Shown piece after piece: positions 1 to 5,677 of a stretch of DNA of 9,966 bases (positions are counted from its first letter, which is position 1; each line of letters opens with the position of its first letter). The notes under the pieces are model-generated. The model was not told the DNA's origin. It searched no databases and worked only from the letters and a program-made list of their open reading frames with translations. The stretch comes from an uncultured Pseudomonadota bacterium. GTDB taxonomy: Bacteria > Pseudomonadota > Gammaproteobacteria > Burkholderiales > SG8-41. The stretch covers positions 1-9,966 of the forward strand of contig CAMPGR010000132.1 of the NCBI GenBank assembly GCA_946885605.1, written 5' to 3'. Both the position numbers and the translations under genes were made by a program.

Positions 1-69
1 TGCCCGCTGTCAGTGTAGGAGCGGAGCGCGCTCGGAATGTGGACCTTCATGCGTGCGCGGGGTGATGCG

Positions 70-1197
70 CTAAGCGAGCGCGGCGGTCTCCACCGCATAA
101 ATTTCCGGCAGATGGCGCGCGATGCAGGCCCATTGCCTGCCTTCGTCGCGGCTCATCCACAGCTCGCCGCTCGTCGTGCCGAAATAGAGCCCGACCGGGT
201 CGCATGCGTCAGCGGTCATCGCCTGGCGCTTGACTGTCCACCACGCCTGCTCTTCCGGCATCCCGCTGTCCATGCGCTGCCAAGACTTGCCGGCGTCGCG
301 CGTGCCGTAGACGGCGGGCTTGCCGTCAGGACTCGTGCGCGGCCACACGCTCGTCCCGTCCATCGGCAACACCCACGCAGTGTCCGCATCGCGCGGGTGC
401 ACGACCATGGGAAATCCGATGTCGCCGACCTCCGCCGGCATGCTCTTGCCGATGCGCACCCACGTGTCCGACGGCCGGTCCAGCCGGTAGATGCCGCAGT
501 GATTCTGCTGGTACAGCCGGTCGGGATCGCTCGGGCAGATGCGGATGCAGTGCGGATCGTGAAACGTCGGCTGCGCAGCGTCGAAGCCTTCGACCACTTC
601 CAGTCCCTTGAGCAGCGGCTTGAAGGTGCGCCCGCCGTCGAGCGACTCGTGCACGCCGCCGCCCGACATCGCGAAGTAAAGATGCGACGGATCGCGCGGA
701 TCGATGATGATCGAGTGCATCTTGGGCCCGTCCGGCGTGCCGTCCTGCACGGTGCCCATCCACTCGCGGTACTGCGGATCGTCGTTGACGCTGGAGAACG
801 GCGCCCACGTGACGCCGCCGTCTTCCGAGCGGAAGAGGCCCTGAGGGGAGGTCCCGGCGTACCAGACGTCGCGCTCGGAAGCATGTCCCGGCGTGAGCCA
901 GAACGTGTGATCGACGGCACGGCCCGTACCGTCCGCGGCTTTGGCAAAAGCGGGCGGCTCGGCGGCTTCCTTCCACGTTCGCCCGAGATCCGTGGAGCGG
1001 AAGATGGTTGGCCCCAGGTGCCCGGTTTTCGCGGCGGCGAGGAGCGTCCGCCCGTCGCGCGGATCGAGCACCATGTGACTGATGACGTGGCCCAGGAAAT
1101 GCGGGCCGTCGACGCGCCACGATCTGCGCGCCGCATCGCCGTGATAGAGCCACGCGCCCTTGCGTGTCGCAACGAGCACTGCGAGTGCCTGCGTCAT
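70..1197 (-). CDS. Asp-box (BNR) beta-propeller protein, sialidase-fold, exo-alpha-sialidase-like
   Basis: Predicted 375-residue cytoplasmic protein; no signal peptide or membrane segment is visible. It carries five Asp-box-like turns of the S-x-D-x-G-x-T-W type: STDLGRTW (68-75), SEDGGVTW (124-131), SLDGGRTF (185-192), TRDAGKSW (299-306) and SRDEGRQW (349-356). Several are preceded by the usual hydrophobic strand plus D-P-x-D stretch, for example IIIDPRDP near 163-170. This indicates a six- or seven-bladed propeller of the sialidase/BNR or VPS10-like class. Such proteins are often labelled exo-alpha-sialidase or glycosyl hydrolase, but I see no sialidase catalytic set (arginine triad, Tyr-Glu pair), so the enzymatic label is not supported. 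The ATG at 1197 was chosen because AGGAG lies at 1206-1210 on the complement. The start overlaps the stop of the YciI-like gene (ATGA), suggesting coupled translation as the last gene of a three-gene operon. The reading frame stays open upstream to 1512, but that part is antisense-frame noise within the YciI gene. Confident of the gene and fold; function unknown. Confidence 0.88.
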   Translation of the reverse strand: MTQALAVLVATRKGAWLYHGDAARRSWRVDGPHFLGHVISHMVLDPRDGRTLLAAAKTGHLGPTIFRSTDLGRTWKEAAEPPAFAKAADGTGRAVDHTFWLTPGHASERDVWYAGTSPQGLFRSEDGGVTWAPFSSVNDDPQYREWMGTVQDGTPDGPKMHSIIIDPRDPSHLYFAMSGGGVHESLDGGRTFKPLLKGLEVVEGFDAAQPTFHDPHCIRICPSDPDRLYQQNHCGIYRLDRPSDTWVRIGKSMPAEVGDIGFPMVVHPRDADTAWVLPMDGTSVWPRTSPDGKPAVYGTRDAGKSWQRMDSGMPEEQAWWTVKRQAMTADACDPVGLYFGTTSGELWMSRDEGRQWACIARHLPEIYAVETAALA

Positions 1198-1574
1198 GAT
1201 TGCTTCTCCTCTTGTCTGGACTGGCGCTGGTGTGCCGCGACCGTTTCGCGTATCGGGCGGATCGGCCGCACTTCGATGCTGCCGACGCGTGCCGGCGGGA
1301 TGCGAGACGCGAGTTGGATCGCCTCGTCGAGATCCTTCGCCTCGATCATGTAGAAGCCCGCGAGCTGCTCCTTGGTCTCGGCGAAGGGGCCGTCGGTCAC
1401 CGAAACGCGGCCGCTGCGCACGCGCACGGTAGTCGCGGTTTGGACCGGCTGCAGCGCCTCGGACGCGATGCAGTGGCCGCTCTTGCGGATTTCGGTGTCG
1501 AAGGCGACGCAATCCTCGTCGGGCAGCTCGCCCAGGCGCTTTTCATCCAGGTACACCAGGCACAGGTATTTCAT
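1194..1574 (-). CDS. YciI-like protein with DGPF motif
   Basis: 126-residue protein of the YciI/DGPF superfamily, a small dimeric alpha+beta barrel. It opens with the family's usual MKYLCLVY strand and carries the signature DGPFAETKE at residues 61-69, followed by the GFYMIEAKDLDEAIQLA segment (73-89) and an I-E-V-R-P-I strand near 100-105. The last 20 residues (QRQSRQEEKQS end) are polar and probably disordered. Family members are often encoded next to ECF sigma factors and glyoxalase-fold proteins; here a VOC gene sits 35 bp upstream, but no sigma factor is visible in the window. Biochemical activity is unproven for most of the family. The ATG at 1574 is preceded by GAGGAA about 8 nt upstream on the complement. 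The stop TGA overlaps the ATG of the propeller gene by 4 bp, so the two are probably translated together. Confidence 0.9.
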   Translation of the reverse strand: MKYLCLVYLDEKRLGELPDEDCVAFDTEIRKSGHCIASEALQPVQTATTVRVRSGRVSVTDGPFAETKEQLAGFYMIEAKDLDEAIQLASRIPPARVGSIEVRPIRPIRETVAAHQRQSRQEEKQS

Positions 1575-1609
1575 CGCTCGTTCCTCGATCGGTTGACCGG
1601 CATTGCCGC

Positions 1610-2017
1610 TCAGGCCGGCTTGATTGCAGCAGGATCCATGTAGAACACCTCCCAGATATGGCCGTCCAGGTCCTGGAAGCCATGGGCATACATGAAGCCA
1701 TGGTCCTGCGGCGCATTGTAGGTCGAGCCTCCGGCGGCGACCGCCTTGCGCACCATCTCATCCACCTCGTCCCGGCTGTTGCAATCAAGGGCGACGAGCA
1801 CCTCGGTCGCCTGGGTTGCGTCGCAGATCGGCTTGGGCGTGAAGCCCGCGAACTTGGGATGCGTGAGCAGCATGACGAAGATGTTGTCGCTGACGATCAT
1901 GCAGGTTGCCGTCTCGTCGGTGAACTGCGGATTGAAGCTGAATCCAAGCCGGGTAAAGAACTCGATGGACTTCTTCAAATCCTTGACCGGCAGGTTCACG
2001 AAAATGCTTTTGGCCAT
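1610..2017 (-). CDS. VOC-superfamily (glyoxalase-fold) protein, metal site mostly lost
   Basis: 135-residue protein with the paired beta-alpha-beta-beta-beta modules of the VOC (glyoxalase/bleomycin resistance) superfamily: IFVNLPVKDLKKSIEFFTRLGF (first module, from residue 5), and a second module ending in DGHIWEVFYMD (118-128). Glyoxalases normally use His/Glu/His/Glu as metal ligands. Here the first position is Asn8 and the second and third appear to be hydrophobic; only Glu123 remains. A glyoxalase I reaction is therefore unlikely, and this looks like the common FVNLPVKDL subgroup of unknown function. The ATG at 2017 was preferred over an in-frame ATG at 2044 because GAGGAAA lies 6-8 nt upstream of it and the family usually begins M-x-x-I-F-V-N. 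It is the first gene of the minus-strand run with the YciI-like protein (35 bp gap) and the propeller protein. Confidence 0.88.
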   Translation of the reverse strand: MAKSIFVNLPVKDLKKSIEFFTRLGFSFNPQFTDETATCMIVSDNIFVMLLTHPKFAGFTPKPICDATQATEVLVALDCNSRDEVDEMVRKAVAAGGSTYNAPQDHGFMYAHGFQDLDGHIWEVFYMDPAAIKPA

Positions 2018-2296
2018 AGCGCTTTCCTCGATGCGTCGCGTCAATGTCTCTGCATAGTCGAACGGGACGGCCGCAATTCGACAATCACCTTTCCTTCCAG
2101 CGGAATCGGCCGGCTTGCCTCACCCTATTGATTCTCGTGCAAATGGTTGACAACCCTCTGCACCACAAATCTCCCCTCGCCCGCGACACGGGAGAGGGGC
2201 GGGGGTGAGGGCAGAGTCTCCTCAGTCATTTCTACGACGCTCGTTAGTCGTTCGGGCAAGCGCCGGATCGACAAGCCGGGCGGCAGGCCGGAGTCT
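2018..2296. other. Intergenic gap without a supported gene
   Basis: This 279-bp stretch separates the end of the MBL gene from the start of the small VOC gene, both on the minus strand. No open frame in it has a believable ribosome binding site or protein. It holds a GC-rich inverted repeat at 2171-2212 and a short perfect palindrome GGTTGACAACC at 2145-2155. On the minus strand TTGTCA lies near 2154-2149, but no convincing -10 box follows at 16-18 nt, so I cannot place the promoter of the VOC-YciI-propeller operon. The size of the gap and the hairpin suggest that the MBL operon ends here and a new transcription unit begins. Confidence 0.6.
2171..2212. repeat. REP-like GC-rich inverted repeat
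   Basis: Left arm CCCCTCGCCCG (2173-2183) and right arm CGGGAGAGGGG (2189-2199) pair over 11 positions with one mismatch around a CGACA loop. The right arm is followed by CGGGGGTGAGGGC. This arrangement, a CCCCTC/GAGGGG hairpin flanked by CGGGGGTGAGGG, resembles dispersed intergenic repeats known from many proteobacterial genomes; translated by chance, it gives the familiar SPATRERGGGEG peptide seen here in the plus frame. On the minus strand it lies about 100-125 bp after the MBL stop codon and could stabilise or end that transcript. There is no U-run after the hairpin, so it is not a classic intrinsic terminator. Only one copy is in the window; dispersed status is inferred from resemblance. 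Confidence 0.6.
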
Positions 2297-3025
2297 CTAC
2301 CGGCCGAGGATCGCCTGCATCGCCTGGCCGAGGTCGAGGAGCGCCTGCGCGCCGTCCCCGGCGAAGGCCGAACCGTGCATGGTGGCGCAGAGGCGGGGTT
2401 GCAATGCGGAGAGTTCCCGGATTTGCCGATCGGTTCTCGTAGTCCAGGGCATGTAATCGAGAAACGGCGGTGTTGACTGGAACGCCCTGAGCGAGTCGGC
2501 GAAACGCCCGACCACGTCCGATTCGGTGCTCGGCTCGACGTCGCCGTTGTGGCCGAAGAGGTCCGAGCAGAGCAGCGTCCGCTGCGTCTCCTCGAAGAGC
2601 GTTGCGGCGTCCCAGCCGTGCGGCAGATGCGGGGTGGGATAGAGCCTGAACCGGGATTTTCCGGTCTCGATGAGGTCGTTGCGGCCGATGCCACGAACCG
2701 GTCTCGCGGCCGCATCGTTGGCGAAGACTATCGCGCCCACTTCGCTGCAGAACGCCTGCGCGTGTGGAGCGAGGGCGAGCCACTCGTTGAGCGAACCGCA
2801 TTCGTCGGGCTCGTAGTGGCTGTACCCGATCCAGCGCAGCGTCGCGGGATCGATGACGCTCGCGACGGCGTCCCGCACCGCCGGGAAGAGCCCTTTCATG
2901 CCCGTCTCCCACAGCAGCGGCGCATCGTCCTTCACCAGGAACTGGTTGAACTGCAGGTTGAACGGCTCGATGTAGGTCGAGATTCGGTAAAGATCCGGCG
3001 CGATTTCGTCGACGCGTGTCAGCAT
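2297..3025 (-). CDS. Metallo-beta-lactamase-fold protein, flavodiiron (ODP) type without flavodoxin domain
   Basis: 242-residue MBL-fold protein. Instead of the usual HxHxDH zinc motif it has H70-x-E72-x-D74 in [11 protein letters not shown], the pattern of flavodiiron proteins. Further likely ligands are H136 in [10 protein letters not shown]155 in SDLFG and H217 in TMHGSAF. Spacings H136-D155 (19) and D155-H217 (62) match, as I recall them, the diiron domain of flavodiiron oxygen and NO reductases. So all six ligands seem present. The flavodoxin domain that brings FMN in true flavodiiron proteins is absent: the protein stops about 25 residues after H217. It is thus a stand-alone diiron-like MBL domain whose electron donor, if it is a reductase at all, is unknown; hydrolase or sulfur-compound activity is equally possible. 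No signal peptide. It follows the VOC gene by 12 bp, clearly the same transcript. The ATG at 3025 has a modest GGGG-type ribosome binding site. Confidence 0.88.
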   Translation of the reverse strand: MLTRVDEIAPDLYRISTYIEPFNLQFNQFLVKDDAPLLWETGMKGLFPAVRDAVASVIDPATLRWIGYSHYEPDECGSLNEWLALAPHAQAFCSEVGAIVFANDAAARPVRGIGRNDLIETGKSRFRLYPTPHLPHGWDAATLFEETQRTLLCSDLFGHNGDVEPSTESDVVGRFADSLRAFQSTPPFLDYMPWTTRTDRQIRELSALQPRLCATMHGSAFAGDGAQALLDLGQAMQAILGR

Positions 3026-3037
3026 GGCGGCACCCCT

Positions 3038-3484
3038 TCAGTTCTTAGGCTCGTAGACTTCGACGTCGCCGAGCTTCGACAAGTCTTCCTCGCGTCCGCG
3101 CAGCTCGATCACGGTGCGATCCGGATCGCGCAGGAAGAGCGAGACATGTCCGTCGCGTCCGAACGACACGGGCCCCTGCGTAATCGTGATGTCGTTCTCG
3201 CGCAGCATGGCGATCGTATCGGCGACGGAGGCCACACGAAACGCGATGTGCGTATAGCCGGCGTACTTGCGCGGCACATCCATGAGGATGTTCTTGCCGC
3301 CATTGTCGTCGTTGGCGTTGTAGATCAGGTTGAGCTCGACGCCGTGGACATTCTTCATCACGACCACCGCATCGTTCTCCGCGCGGTGCTCGAGGGTGAA
3401 GCCGAACAGGCCGTAGAAACGCATTGCTCGCTCGATGTCGGCGACGCGTATGCCGATATGATCCACGCTACGGATGTCGACCAT
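3038..3484 (-). CDS. VOC-superfamily protein with intact metal site (glyoxalase/dioxygenase fold)
   Basis: 148-residue protein with two VOC modules: VDHIGIRVADIERAMRFYGLFGF (7-29) and YTHIAFRVASVADTIAMLRENDI (77-99). The four classical metal ligands are present as H9, E50 (GVELNL), H79 and E127 (DRTVIELR), unlike the other VOC protein in this window. This is compatible with a metal-dependent lyase, isomerase, epimerase or related enzyme of the glyoxalase I/methylmalonyl-CoA epimerase type; the substrate cannot be read from sequence. The ATG at 3484 was chosen because AAGGAG lies 9 nt upstream on the complement (3491-3496 region); the open frame continues much further upstream to 4822, but that is antisense to the Bug 1 gene and has no protein character. 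It is the first gene of a two-gene operon with the MBL protein and is divergent from Bug 1. Confidence 0.9.
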   Translation of the reverse strand: MVDIRSVDHIGIRVADIERAMRFYGLFGFTLEHRAENDAVVVMKNVHGVELNLIYNANDDNGGKNILMDVPRKYAGYTHIAFRVASVADTIAMLRENDITITQGPVSFGRDGHVSLFLRDPDRTVIELRGREEDLSKLGDVEVYEPKN

Positions 3485-3499
3485 CAGACGGACTCCTTG

Positions 3500-3529
3500 T
3501 TGACACTCGGAGAGGGCATCAAGTCTAAT
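3500..3529 (+). promoter_or_regulatory. Candidate sigma70 promoter for Bug 1 and the oxidoreductase
   Basis: A perfect -35 box TTGACA (3500-3505) is followed after 18 nt by TCTAAT (3524-3529), five of six matches to TATAAT. Predicted transcription would start near 3536, leaving a leader of about 60 nt before the TTG start at 3596. It is the best promoter-like pair in the window. Its -35 box abuts the ribosome binding site of the divergent VOC gene. Prediction from sequence only. Confidence 0.6.
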
Positions 3530-3550
3530 CGCGCTCAATCCCGGGAACAA
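3522..3550 (-). promoter_or_regulatory. Weak candidate promoter for the VOC-MBL operon
   Basis: On the minus strand TTGTTC (3550-3545) and TAGACT (3527-3522) are separated by 17 nt. Matches are only three of six for the -35 and four of six for the -10. It would place the start of transcription near 3515, about 30 nt before the VOC ATG. Its -10 box overlaps the plus-strand -10 box, so the two divergent units may compete for polymerase. Low confidence. Confidence 0.25.
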
Positions 3551-3583
3551 GAAGGCCGCGTGTCGAGCGTGGCGCATCACCAC

Positions 3584-3598
3584 GAGGAGGAAGTCTTG
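3584..3598 (+). promoter_or_regulatory. Strong ribosome binding site deciding a TTG start
   Basis: GAGGAGG at 3584-3590 is followed after 5 nt by TTG at 3596-3598. No ATG or GTG in the frame lies at a suitable distance, and the residues after this TTG form an immediate signal peptide. This fixes the start of Bug protein 1. Confidence 0.75.
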
Positions 3599-4570
3599 CC
3601 TTTCATCAAATACAGCGCCGTCGTGCTCGCCCTCTGCGCAGGGAGCGGCGCGCTCGCGCAGACCGCCGACCCTGCGCGCTATCCCGCGCGCCCGGTACGC
3701 CTGATCGTGCCGTTCGGCCCGGGCGGCCCTTCCGATCTCCTGGCGCGCACGGTCACGCAGAAGATGTCCGAAGGCTTCGGGCAGCAGGTCGTCACCGAGA
3801 ACCGCGGCGGCGCGAACGGCATCGTGGGTGTGGAAGCGGTTGCCCGCAGCGCGCCGGACGGCTACACGCTGGTGATGGGCACGACGGGGACGCACGGCAT
3901 CAACGCGAGCCTCTTTTCCAGGCTGCCTTACGACACGATCAAGGACTTTGCGCCGATCGCGCGGTTCGGCATCTCGAATTACGTGCTTGTTGCGCATCCT
4001 TCGCTCCCCGTGCGCAACGTCAAGGAGCTGCTGCGGCTCGCCAAAGCGCGCCCGGGACAGATCACCTGGGCTTCGGGCGGCGGCGTGACGCAGCTCGCGG
4101 CGGAGCTCTTCAAGCATAGCGCCGGCGTCGACGTCGTCATTGTGCCGTATAAGGGCAACGCGCCAGCGGTGACGGCGACCATGAGCGGCGAAGTGTCGCT
4201 CATCTTCGGCGGCATCGCGCAGTCGGCGCGGCTCGTGGATGCGGGTCGCTTGAAGGCGATAGCGGTGAGCGGCACGCGCCGGTCGCCCGCGCTGCCCAAC
4301 GTCCCAACCGTGGCGGAATCCGGGCTTCCCGGTTTCGAAGCCGGTTCGTGGTATGGGCTGCTCGCGCCCGCCGCGACACCACGCCCGATCGTGGAGCGCC
4401 TCAATCGCGAAGTGCTGCGCGTGCTGAAGCTGCCCGATGTACGCCAACGACTGCTCGCCGAAGCGTTCGAGATCCCGCTCGATACACCGGAAAACTTCGC
4501 GGCGCACATCCGGGCCGATGTGCCGAAGTGGGCGAAGGTCGTGAAGGCCGCGGGGATCAAGGTGAACTGA
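3596..4570 (+). CDS. Bug/TctC-family periplasmic substrate-binding protein (Bug 1)
   Basis: 324-residue extracytoplasmic binding protein of the tripartite tricarboxylate transporter (TTT) family, which delivers carboxylates or related small molecules to a TctA/TctB membrane complex. The signal peptide is short: one Lys, a hydrophobic core (residues 7-15) and likely cleavage after ALA (19-21). The mature part has the family's opening YPARPVRLIVPFGPGGPSD (29-47), then ENRGGANGIVG, APDGYTLVMG, and the late L-P-N-V-P-T-V-A-E-S-G segment followed by WYGLLAPAATP. Length is normal for the family. The start is TTG at 3596 behind GAGGAGG; the frame runs open to 2549 upstream only because it is antisense to the VOC and MBL genes. 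The Gfo/Idh/MocA gene follows 12 bp later, so transport and oxidation of the same compound may be linked. No TctA/TctB genes are nearby, so the membrane partner must be elsewhere. Substrate unknown. Confidence 0.93.
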   Translation: MPFIKYSAVVLALCAGSGALAQTADPARYPARPVRLIVPFGPGGPSDLLARTVTQKMSEGFGQQVVTENRGGANGIVGVEAVARSAPDGYTLVMGTTGTHGINASLFSRLPYDTIKDFAPIARFGISNYVLVAHPSLPVRNVKELLRLAKARPGQITWASGGGVTQLAAELFKHSAGVDVVIVPYKGNAPAVTATMSGEVSLIFGGIAQSARLVDAGRLKAIAVSGTRRSPALPNVPTVAESGLPGFEAGSWYGLLAPAATPRPIVERLNREVLRVLKLPDVRQRLLAEAFEIPLDTPENFAAHIRADVPKWAKVVKAAGIKVN

Positions 4571-4585
4571 AGGAGAGCCACGTTG
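4571..4585 (+). promoter_or_regulatory. Ribosome binding site deciding the TTG start of the oxidoreductase
   Basis: AGGAGA at 4571-4576, directly after the Bug 1 stop codon, is followed after 6 nt by TTG at 4583-4585. The next ATG in frame is far inside the Rossmann domain, so TTG must be the start. Confidence 0.75.
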
Positions 4586-5659
4586 CAGCACCGACAGATA
4601 GGGGTCGCGGTCATCGGCGCAGGACGCATCGGCGCGTTGCGAGCGCACCTCGCTGCGTCTCATCCCGGCGTGCGATTCCTCGCCGTGTCCGACACCGATC
4701 TGAAGCGGGCGCGCGCACTCGCCGAGAAGACGAACGCCCGGCTCGCGTCGCAGGACAACATGGAAGCGATCGCGCATCCCGAGGTGGACGCCGTTATCGT
4801 CTCCACGAGCGAGCACGAGCACACCGCGCCGGTGCTCGAGGCCCTCGCGCGCGGCAAGGCGGTGCTCGTGGAGAAGCCGCTCGCACTCGAGCTCGAAGAC
4901 GTGGGACGGATACTCGCGGCGCTGGACGCGGGCAAAGGGAGCCTCCGCGTCGGCTACAGCCGGCGCTTCAAGCGGCGCTATCTCACGGCGAAAGAGCAGG
5001 TGAAGCGCGGCAGGCTCGGCAAGGTCGTTGGCGTGTCGGCGCGGCTTTACAACACGCGCGCGCAGGTCTACCAGATGCTCGACCGCAATCCGGGCGCGAC
5101 GCCGGTCGTCGATTCGCTCACCTACTACGTCGATCTCCTCGGCTGGTTCGTGCCGGACAATCCGGCAGTCGAAGTGTCCGCGTGGGGGCAGGGCGGCGCG
5201 ATCCGCGCGCGGGGATACACCTGCGACGACGTGACGTGGGCGATCCTCAAGCTCGCCGACGGCGCGCTCGTGAATCTCGGCGTGAGCTTCGCGCTACCCG
5301 ATCGCTATCCGGCGCTCGGCTACAGCGGCCGCTTCGAAATTTTGGGAACCGAAGGCTCGCTCATCATCGACGACGATCACCTCGATCAACTGCTCTACAC
5401 CGAGCGCGGCATCCCGCACATCTACATCCCCGATCACACGGTGAACATGGCGTTCCTCGGCAGTTCCGCGCCCGGCGACTGGGCGGAAGGCGACTTCTGG
5501 GGACCGCTTGCCAATGAAACGCGGGCGTGGCTCGATCATCTCACGACCGGACGCCCGTGCGCGCTCACCACGGCCGAGGAGGCACGCAACAATCTGGCGA
5601 TCACGCTCGCGATCGAGCATGCGGTCGCGAGCGGGAAGCCGGTCAAGCTCAGCGCTTAG
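4583..5659 (+). CDS. Gfo/Idh/MocA-family NAD(P)-dependent oxidoreductase
   Basis: 358-residue cytoplasmic enzyme of the glucose-fructose oxidoreductase/inositol dehydrogenase family. The N-terminal Rossmann domain starts with VAVIGAGRIG (8-17, GxGxxG), with Asp37 at the end of the second strand, which favours NAD over NADP. The family's EKP motif is present as VEKPLAL (96-102), with Lys98 as the expected catalytic lysine, and YSRRF (125-129) matches the usual G-x-N-R-R-F region. In the C-terminal domain the usual D-x-G-x-H-x-x-D motif reads D177-S-L-T-Y181-Y-V-D184: the Asp positions are kept but the catalytic His is Tyr181. Substrates of the family are sugars, inositols and related polyols or acids; the one here cannot be named. 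The TTG start follows AGGAGA. It is co-transcribed with Bug 1 (12 bp gap) and ends 18 bp from the convergent Bug 2 gene. Confidence 0.92.
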   Translation: MQHRQIGVAVIGAGRIGALRAHLAASHPGVRFLAVSDTDLKRARALAEKTNARLASQDNMEAIAHPEVDAVIVSTSEHEHTAPVLEALARGKAVLVEKPLALELEDVGRILAALDAGKGSLRVGYSRRFKRRYLTAKEQVKRGRLGKVVGVSARLYNTRAQVYQMLDRNPGATPVVDSLTYYVDLLGWFVPDNPAVEVSAWGQGGAIRARGYTCDDVTWAILKLADGALVNLGVSFALPDRYPALGYSGRFEILGTEGSLIIDDDHLDQLLYTERGIPHIYIPDHTVNMAFLGSSAPGDWAEGDFWGPLANETRAWLDHLTTGRPCALTTAEEARNNLAITLAIEHAVASGKPVKLSA

Positions 5660-5677
5660 AATCGAGTCGCGTAGAAC

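Noticed and set aside
24..33. Palindrome GAGCGCGCTC after the propeller stop codon as a terminator
   Set aside because: No loop and no T-run; a 10-bp GC palindrome is common by chance in this base composition.
70..1197. Naming the propeller a sialidase
   Set aside because: Asp boxes only define the fold; I could not find the arginine triad or nucleophile pair of sialidases and there is no export signal.
37..1353. Plus-strand open frame of 438 codons across the propeller gene
   Set aside because: It is antisense to the propeller and YciI genes, rich in Arg, His and Ala with no domain character, as expected for a GC-rich antisense shadow.
2147..2476. Small plus-strand gene of 109 codons starting next to the inverted repeat
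   Set aside because: Its N-terminus is simply the translated repeat (SPATRERGGGEG type) and the rest is antisense to the MBL gene; no ribosome binding site.
2549..3595. In-frame upstream extension of Bug 1, suggesting a fusion protein
   Set aside because: The extension is antisense to the MBL and VOC genes, lacks domain character, and a strong ribosome binding site, TTG start and signal peptide sit at 3596.
3485..4822. Minus-strand open frame extending the VOC protein upstream
   Set aside because: Antisense to Bug 1 and the oxidoreductase; Arg- and His-rich with no fold; the VOC ATG at 3484 has its own AAGGAG site.
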